From NCBI GenBank assembly GCA_031323845.1, contig JAVIYP010000011.1, positions 1-57,974 of the forward strand: 57,974 bases of DNA, in the 5' to 3' direction. The position numbers and the translations under genes were made by a program. Of the stretch, positions 53,767-57,974 are shown piece by piece (position 1 is the stretch's first letter; each line of letters opens with the position of its first letter). A model generated the notes under the pieces. The model was not told the origin of the DNA. It saw only the letters and a program-made list of their open reading frames with translations, and did no database searches. Source of the stretch: PUPG01 sp031323845. Its GTDB lineage: Bacteria; Bacteroidota; Bacteroidia; Bacteroidales; UBA7960.

Positions 53767-53818
53767 GAACCGCTTCGCTTTCCCATGAATTTTTTTCATG
53801 CGTTTGTGTGTAATTTCG
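53761..53818 (+). repeat. 58-bp shared upstream element, copy 2 (glutamine synthetase)
   Basis: Ungapped match to 36176-36233 with 51 of 58 bases identical by hand count. It starts in the right arm of the first inverted repeat and ends inside the loop of the second. Confidence 0.7.
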
Positions 53819-53844
53819 CATGAAAAAAATTTCATGTACATTTG
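53784..53844 (+). promoter_or_regulatory. Hairpin-overlapped promoter of glutamine synthetase
   Basis: TTTC (53814-53817), 19 bases, TACATTTG (53837-53844) fits the Bacteroidota promoter. The region between is one arm of an inverted repeat: CATGAATTTTTTTCATG (53784-53800) with CG, against CG and CATGAAAAAAATTTCATG (53819-53836). The arms pair over about 19 bases with one bulge, and each arm is itself a small dyad. A regulator site controlling nitrogen assimilation is plausible. Confidence 0.55.
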
Positions 53845-53902
53845 GCAAAAATATTAATAACCCACTCAATCATCCATTACAAACAATAAAAACAATCTTA
53901 TC

Positions 53903-55408
53903 ATGAATGAAAATCAATATCTTCTGAATCCGAATCCATTAGTTCGATATTTGCACAAGGCGCCCGCCGACTTTACCCGCGCCGACATCATCCGCTATAT
54001 TGAGGAAAATGACGTCGAAATGGTGAACTTCCGCTATGTCGGCGAAGACGGACGCTTAAAGACACTGAATTTTGCCATTCAGAGCCGTGAGCATTTGGAA
54101 AACATTCTGTCAAGCGGGGAGCGTGTTGACGGCAGCAGCCTTTTTAAGTTCCTGGAGGCCGGCTCGTCCGACCTGTATGTGGTGCCGCGCTTCCGCTCAG
54201 CCTTTGTAAATCCTTTTACCGAGGTTCCCACCCTCGACATCCTGTGTTCCTATTATGATAAAGACGGTAATCCCTTTGAGAGCGCGCCGGAAAACATCAT
54301 GCGCAAAGCGCACCAGGCCCTGGTTGAAAAAACAGGGTATTCCATGGAGGTGATGGGAGAAATTGAATACTATGTGATCAGCGACAAAGATCCGTTGTAC
54401 CGTGCAACAGATCAGCGCGCCTATCACGAGTCGGAGCCGTTTGTCAAATGGGAGCAGCTGCGTATTGAAGCCATGATGGCTATGGCGCAAACGGGGGCCG
54501 ACATCAAGTATTCGCATTCAGAAGTCGGTAATTTTTCAGATGATGAACACGAATATGAGCAGAATGAAATTGAGTTTCAGCCTACCGGTGTTCAGGAAGC
54601 TGCTGACCAGCTCATTATCGCCAAATGGATCCTTAGGCAGGTGGCTTACAAGTATGGTGTCACCGTTAGCTTCGCCCCGAAGATCACGGCAGGCAAGGCG
54701 GGCAGCGGCATGCATATTCATATGCGCATGATGAAGGACGGGCGGAACGTAACCCTTGACAAAGGGCGCATCAGCGATGTTTCACGCAAAGCCATTGCCG
54801 GAATTCTTGACATTGCACCCTCTTTGTCGGCGTTTGGCAATACCATACCGACAAGCTATTTCCGATTAGTGCCGCACCAGGAGGCTCCCACGAATGTGTG
54901 CTGGGGTGAACGCAACCGTTCCACCCTTATTCGTGTACCGCTTGGGTGGGTAGGGGCCGGCGATATGGTCCAAAAGGAGAACCCCCAGGAAGTCGCCGAC
55001 AACAAAGACCTGAGCGACAAACAAACGTATGAGTTTCGTTGTCCGGATGGCTCCGCCGACATTTACCTGCTTATTGCCGGCCTCTGTGTCGGCGCAAGGC
55101 ACGGACTTGAAATGCCCAACGCTCTTGAACTTGCTGAAAAGACTTATGTTGATGTAAATATTTTTGACGAAAAGCACAAAGAACGACAGGCACAGCTCAA
55201 GCAGTTGCCTTACTCCTGCAAAACAGCAGCAGAGTACCTGCGTAAACAGATAGACATTTACAAACAGTACGGGGTCTTTTCGCCAACCCTGCTCGATGGT
55301 ATAGCCAAAAAGCTTGACGACTACAACGATGAGAATCTTCGCGAGAAGATATCATGCAACAGGGAAGAGACCATGAAGCTTGTCAGGCGTTTTCTGCATT
55401 GCGGATAG
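53903..55408 (+). CDS. glnA: Glutamine synthetase (GSI-like, about 500 residues)
   Basis: A cytosolic enzyme making glutamine from glutamate, ammonia and ATP. The beta-grasp domain spans about 25-125 (VNFRYVGEDGRLKTLNF, GSSLFKFLE) and the catalytic domain about 130-500, with GEIEYYV and NEIEFQP (metal Glu), AGKAGSGMHIHM (the family GSGMH site), PTSYFRLVPHQEAPTNVCW and GERNRSTLIRVPLGW (ATP and phosphate Arg), then YEFRCPDGSADIYL. The length of 501 fits a Bacteroidota subgroup related to GSI, longer than classical GSI of about 470. No typical adenylylation Tyr motif was found. Control is probably by the structured upstream region. Its 3' end overlaps the convergent deoC by 26 bases. Confidence 0.93.
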   Translation: MNENQYLLNPNPLVRYLHKAPADFTRADIIRYIEENDVEMVNFRYVGEDGRLKTLNFAIQSREHLENILSSGERVDGSSLFKFLEAGSSDLYVVPRFRSAFVNPFTEVPTLDILCSYYDKDGNPFESAPENIMRKAHQALVEKTGYSMEVMGEIEYYVISDKDPLYRATDQRAYHESEPFVKWEQLRIEAMMAMAQTGADIKYSHSEVGNFSDDEHEYEQNEIEFQPTGVQEAADQLIIAKWILRQVAYKYGVTVSFAPKITAGKAGSGMHIHMRMMKDGRNVTLDKGRISDVSRKAIAGILDIAPSLSAFGNTIPTSYFRLVPHQEAPTNVCWGERNRSTLIRVPLGWVGAGDMVQKENPQEVADNKDLSDKQTYEFRCPDGSADIYLLIAGLCVGARHGLEMPNALELAEKTYVDVNIFDEKHKERQAQLKQLPYSCKTAAEYLRKQIDIYKQYGVFSPTLLDGIAKKLDDYNDENLREKISCNREETMKLVRRFLHCG

Positions 55409-56243
55409 CCTCTGCAAGGTTTCCGGCCAGGCGGCTGGCCCCGAAACGGAACCACTTTTTGTTTACATGGCTGTTGCCTAAAACATTTTGGGTCAGCGCA
55501 TAGTAGATCAATGCCTGTCCGGGTTCGGCAATGCCCCCCGAAGGTTTTATGCCACACATGATGCCGGTTTTTTTCTGAAAGTCACGGATGGCCTCCAGCA
55601 TAACCAGCACAGCTTCCGGCGTGGCCGCCGGAGCCATTTTCCCGGTCGACGTTTTAAGGAAATGACATCCCGCCTCCAGCGCAATCTCGCTGGCTCGCCG
55701 AATGTTTGTCGCTGTTTTCAGCTCACCCGTTTCCAGGATCACCTTTAAGTGAGCATCGCGGCAGGCCTCCCGGATGGCGGCAATCTCATCGAACACCAGG
55801 TTGTATTCGCCCTCAAGAAACTTTCCGCGGGAAATCACCATGTCAATTTCTTCGGCACCTTCATCAACAGCATAGCGCACCTCGGCGATCTTTACAAAAA
55901 GAGGCGACTGGCCCGCCGGGAATGCGCCGGCCACCGAAGCCACCCGGATGTCTTTGCCTCACAGAGCCTTGCGGGCAGTGCCGATCAGCGTGGGATATAC
56001 ACATACAGCCGCCACATCAGGCATGCCCGGATCCATTTCCGAAAAAGAATACGCCTGCCTGCACAAATCCTCAACCCTGGCAGTAGTGTCTGAACCCTCC
56101 AGCGTGGTGAGGTCAATCATGCCGAGAATATCCTTGTACACCTGAACGTGGTCTTTCTTCTTGCCCTGAAGCCGGGAGAGCTCTGCTAAACGGGTGCTTA
56201 TTTCTTCGTCTGATAGCAACGGGGTCTTGCTGAAATCTTTCAT
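55383..56243 (-). pseudogene. deoC: Deoxyribose-phosphate aldolase interrupted by one in-frame TGA
   Basis: DeoC splits deoxyribose 5-phosphate into acetaldehyde and glyceraldehyde 3-phosphate in deoxynucleoside breakdown. The two halves (56243-55959 and 55943-55383) are in the same frame, separated by TGA at 55961-55959: ARKAL, stop, GKDIRVASVAGAFPAGQ. The protein would have 286 residues, normal for the family, with ICVYP-like AAVCVYP, EIDMVISRGKFL and the Schiff-base Lys motif HFLKTSTGK. All else appears intact, so this is a recent nonsense mutation or a base-call error. If real, the first part (94 residues) lacks the catalytic Lys; the second half may start at MASVAG. Confidence 0.9.
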
Positions 56244-56627
56244 AATATATTGATATTAAACATGTAACAGAAATTGTGCTGTTTGTAAAGATATGTTTTT
56301 TCGGTGAATCAACCATAATATGCCGGCAATATGATGTATTTTTGTGAATGAGGTTCAGTTTGGAAACGACAGCAGAGGCCTGGAGGAAAAAGTGGCATTG
56401 AATGTCGCGCAGCAGCTGGGTGTCGCCGGCAATGCGAACGAAGAGAAACAACCCTTCGGATGCCGGGTCGCTCGCAGAAAACAACACACTTTCTGCAAGG
56501 AGTAAATACGTTGCCTGACAGATTTTGCCTGCGGCCGCAATAAACGTCAGGATAACATGAACCTCAACAATAAACGATTCAACAGTTCAACAATTCAACA
56601 ATATTTAACACACAAAACCATCAAAAA
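56244..56627. other. Intergenic region between deoC and iadA
   Basis: A 384-base divergent gap. It holds a TATTTTTG box (56337-56344, + strand) followed at 56346 by a possible 54-residue frame starting GTG and ending at 56510 (contains ALNVAQQLGVAGNANEEKQ), not recognised as any family, and repeat words AAACGATTCAAC and TTCAACAATTCAACAA (56570-56600) like those in other repeat-rich gaps. No clear promoter for iadA was seen. Confidence 0.4.
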
Positions 56628-57785
56628 ATGATACTGTTTAAGAATGCAGACCTTTATAGGCCGGTTCCCACTGGGAAAAAAGACGTACTGGTGGCGGGGG
56701 CCAGAATTCTGGCCATTGAGAACCGCATTGATGCCCCGGCAGGCTGGAACATCGAAGTAATTGACGCAGACGGCTTGCTTATGCTGCCCGGCCTGATTGA
56801 CGCTCATGTACACATTGCAGGCGCCGGCGGCGAGGGCGGTCCGGCGAGCCGCACACCGGAACTACAGCTAAGTCATTTGCTTGAGGCTGGTGTAAGCACC
56901 GTGGTGGGATGTCTGGGAACAGACGGCATAACGCGCAGCCTGGAGTCGGTGCTGATGAAGGCCAAGGCGCTGCGGCAGGAGGGAGTCAGTGCCTGGATGT
57001 ACACCGGGGCCTACCAGGTGCCTACCCCCACCATCCTCGGCGATGTCGCGCGGGATATAGCCATGATCGAAGAGGTGATAGGAACCGGAGAAATTGCCAT
57101 TTCAGACCACAGGTCTTCCGTGCCGACAACCCACGAACTGATCCGCCTTGCCGAACATTCGCGGGTAGGAGGGATGCTCGGGGGAAAGGCCGGGATCGTA
57201 AACATCCACATGGGCGACGCCACAGATCCTTTCAGACCCCTATATGAAGCCGTTGAACACAGTGAGCTGACCCTGAAACAATTTTTGCCCACGCACTGCA
57301 ACCGGAACCACCATATTTTTGAAGAATCCAAAGCCTACGGAAAGAAAGGTTATGTAGATCTTACCACGAGCTCCTACCCATTCTTCCCGCAATATGAAAT
57401 TAAGCCGTCAAAAGCCATTGCCGAACTCCTGAAAGCAGGTGTGCCGCCTGCCCATATCACCATGAGCAGCGACGGGTTTGGCTCGCTGCCGCAGTTCGAT
57501 GAAAACGGAAACCTGGTGCAGCTCGAAACCGGACATCCGAAATCCGTTTTTGAAGAAATGAGAGATGCCATCGTGCAGGAAGGCCTGCCCGCCGAAACCG
57601 CCATTGCCACCGTAACAGAGAATGTCGCCCGCATTCTCAGGCTTCCCGGAAAGGGCAGGATAGCCACCGGCATGGACGCCGACCTTCTGATCATTGACAA
57701 GGACTTCACCATCGTGCATATGTGCGCCATGGGCAGCATGATGATCAAAAATAAAAACATGCTGAAAAAGGGTGCATACGAATAA
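56628..57785 (+). CDS. iadA: Isoaspartyl dipeptidase (beta-aspartyl peptidase)
   Basis: A 385-residue amidohydrolase that cleaves isoaspartyl dipeptides in turnover of damaged proteins, in the cytosol. Motifs: LLMLPGLIDAHVHIAGAGGE (HxH zinc ligands near residue 65), TGAYQVPTPTI, AISDHRSS, NIHMGD and PTHCNRN (His ligands), and MSSDGFGS (Asp ligand). Where the E. coli enzyme has a carboxylated Lys bridging the metals, this protein appears to have Glu (GTGEIAISDH). The C-terminal GRIATGMDADLLIID closes the metal-dependent hydrolase domain. It is divergent from deoC; a repeat block follows it. Confidence 0.93.
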   Translation: MILFKNADLYRPVPTGKKDVLVAGARILAIENRIDAPAGWNIEVIDADGLLMLPGLIDAHVHIAGAGGEGGPASRTPELQLSHLLEAGVSTVVGCLGTDGITRSLESVLMKAKALRQEGVSAWMYTGAYQVPTPTILGDVARDIAMIEEVIGTGEIAISDHRSSVPTTHELIRLAEHSRVGGMLGGKAGIVNIHMGDATDPFRPLYEAVEHSELTLKQFLPTHCNRNHHIFEESKAYGKKGYVDLTTSSYPFFPQYEIKPSKAIAELLKAGVPPAHITMSSDGFGSLPQFDENGNLVQLETGHPKSVFEEMRDAIVQEGLPAETAIATVTENVARILRLPGKGRIATGMDADLLIIDKDFTIVHMCAMGSMMIKNKNMLKKGAYE

Positions 57786-57854
57786 AACCCTTAATTTTGC
57801 ACAAGCGGTTTTTAATATTTTTTAAAAACCAGCAGTCTGTGCTAGCTTCGACAA

Positions 57855-57885
57855 CAGTGAGAAACCTGCCGGGAAGGCGGAAGCT
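57855..57885 (-). repeat. 31-bp dispersed repeat, copy 2
   Basis: Exact reverse complement of 39731-39761. Confidence 0.8.
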
Positions 57886-57898
57886 CGAAGGAAGAAAG

Positions 57899-57940
57899 AG
57901 AAGTCAGAATTCGGAAATCGGAAGTCAGAAGTCAGAAAAC
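57899..57940 (-). repeat. Heptamer tandem array (RGAARTC)6
   Basis: Six 7-bp units: AGAAGTC, AGAATTC, GGAAATC, GGAAGTC, AGAAGTC, AGAAAAC. It is the inverse orientation of the GAYTTCY array at 39661-39702, with the same copy number. Confidence 0.8.
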
Positions 57941-57974
57941 TGTTGTTGAATCGTTTAATCGTTTATTTGTTGGT

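Larger units (their letters stand above)
53499..53902. other. Structured regulatory gap upstream of glutamine synthetase
   Basis: About 400 bases without a gene. Contents: a possible promoter (TATCTTTG, 53620-53627), a G-rich tract (53655-53690), a very long inverted repeat (53707-53766), the 58-bp element shared with the ECF sigma gene (53761-53818), a second long inverted repeat (53784-53836) and the glutamine synthetase -7 box. The small frame at 53606-53788 runs across the repeats and was not called. Confidence 0.65.
57786..57974. repeat. Terminal repeat block
   Basis: After iadA come a TTTTTAA-rich stretch, the 31-bp repeat, TTCGA-type words, a heptamer array and AAACGATT words in inverse orientation. 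It is the mirror arrangement of parts of 39660-39850. No gene is seen to the window end. Confidence 0.7.

Noticed and set aside
53606..53788. 60-residue frame upstream of glutamine synthetase
   Set aside because: It starts with a non-ATG codon and reads through the long inverted repeat and the shared 58-bp element, so it is better explained as regulatory DNA.
55959..55961. Selenocysteine or reassigned TGA in deoC
   Set aside because: The position is not at the active site, no convincing downstream SECIS-like element was seen, and TGA ends other genes in the window.

Overview
The window looks like a chromosomal segment from an anaerobic member of the Bacteroidota, probably order Bacteroidales or Marinilabiliales. 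The evidence is several proteins with C-terminal type IX secretion (T9SS) sorting domains, Bacteroidota-type promoters (TTTG / TAnnTTTG) ahead of many genes, the gene order purH-mreB-mreC-mreD, a sodium-pumping oxaloacetate decarboxylase operon oadG-oadA-oadB, and families such as DUF4301, DUF5063, DUF6029 and GH92. No rRNA, CRISPR array, phage or insertion sequence was seen.

Layout. 1-6000: a secreted GH92 mannosidase, a ComEC-like metallo-hydrolase lipoprotein with a DUF3006 partner, and a T9SS cargo protein, bracketed by inverted intergenic repeats. 6500-18900: a run of exported proteins on the + strand. Two long paralogues share an adhesin-like domain and a CPPC thioredoxin-like Omp28 domain, but one ends in a dockerin and the other in a T9SS domain. 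They are followed by a third Omp28-like protein with an Asp/Gly/Asn linker, a TlpA thioredoxin, a DUF6029 outer-membrane-type protein, an Omp28 lipoprotein and a large beta-propeller protein with the same dockerin module. 18900-23100: a 1361-residue secreted trypsin-like protease. 23300-39450: mostly housekeeping (SRAP peptidase, M24 peptidase, prolyl-tRNA editing, oadGAB, aminotransferase, uvrA, a GME-fold protein coupled to an Elp3-like radical SAM enzyme, an ECF sigma factor, phosphohexomutase). 39450-40530: a repeat-rich gap and two tRNA-Leu genes. 40650-48500: DUF5063, two TlpA-like proteins (one frameshifted), DUF4301, a histidine kinase with a cysteine cluster, lpxH and a cysteine-dioxygenase-like cupin. 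48560-57800: mreD/mreC/mreB/purH, a YitT transporter, glutamine synthetase, a deoC interrupted by one in-frame stop, and iadA.

The points most worth a second look are: (1) the exported CxxC-protein locus with interchangeable dockerin and T9SS tails; (2) a 58-bp element (51 identical by hand alignment) upstream of both the ECF sigma gene and the glutamine synthetase gene, the latter with two very long inverted repeats; (3) a family of modular intergenic repeats built from 7-mer and 8-mer arrays; and (4) two interrupted genes, in TlpA and deoC. Functions come from motif recognition alone; no database search was possible.
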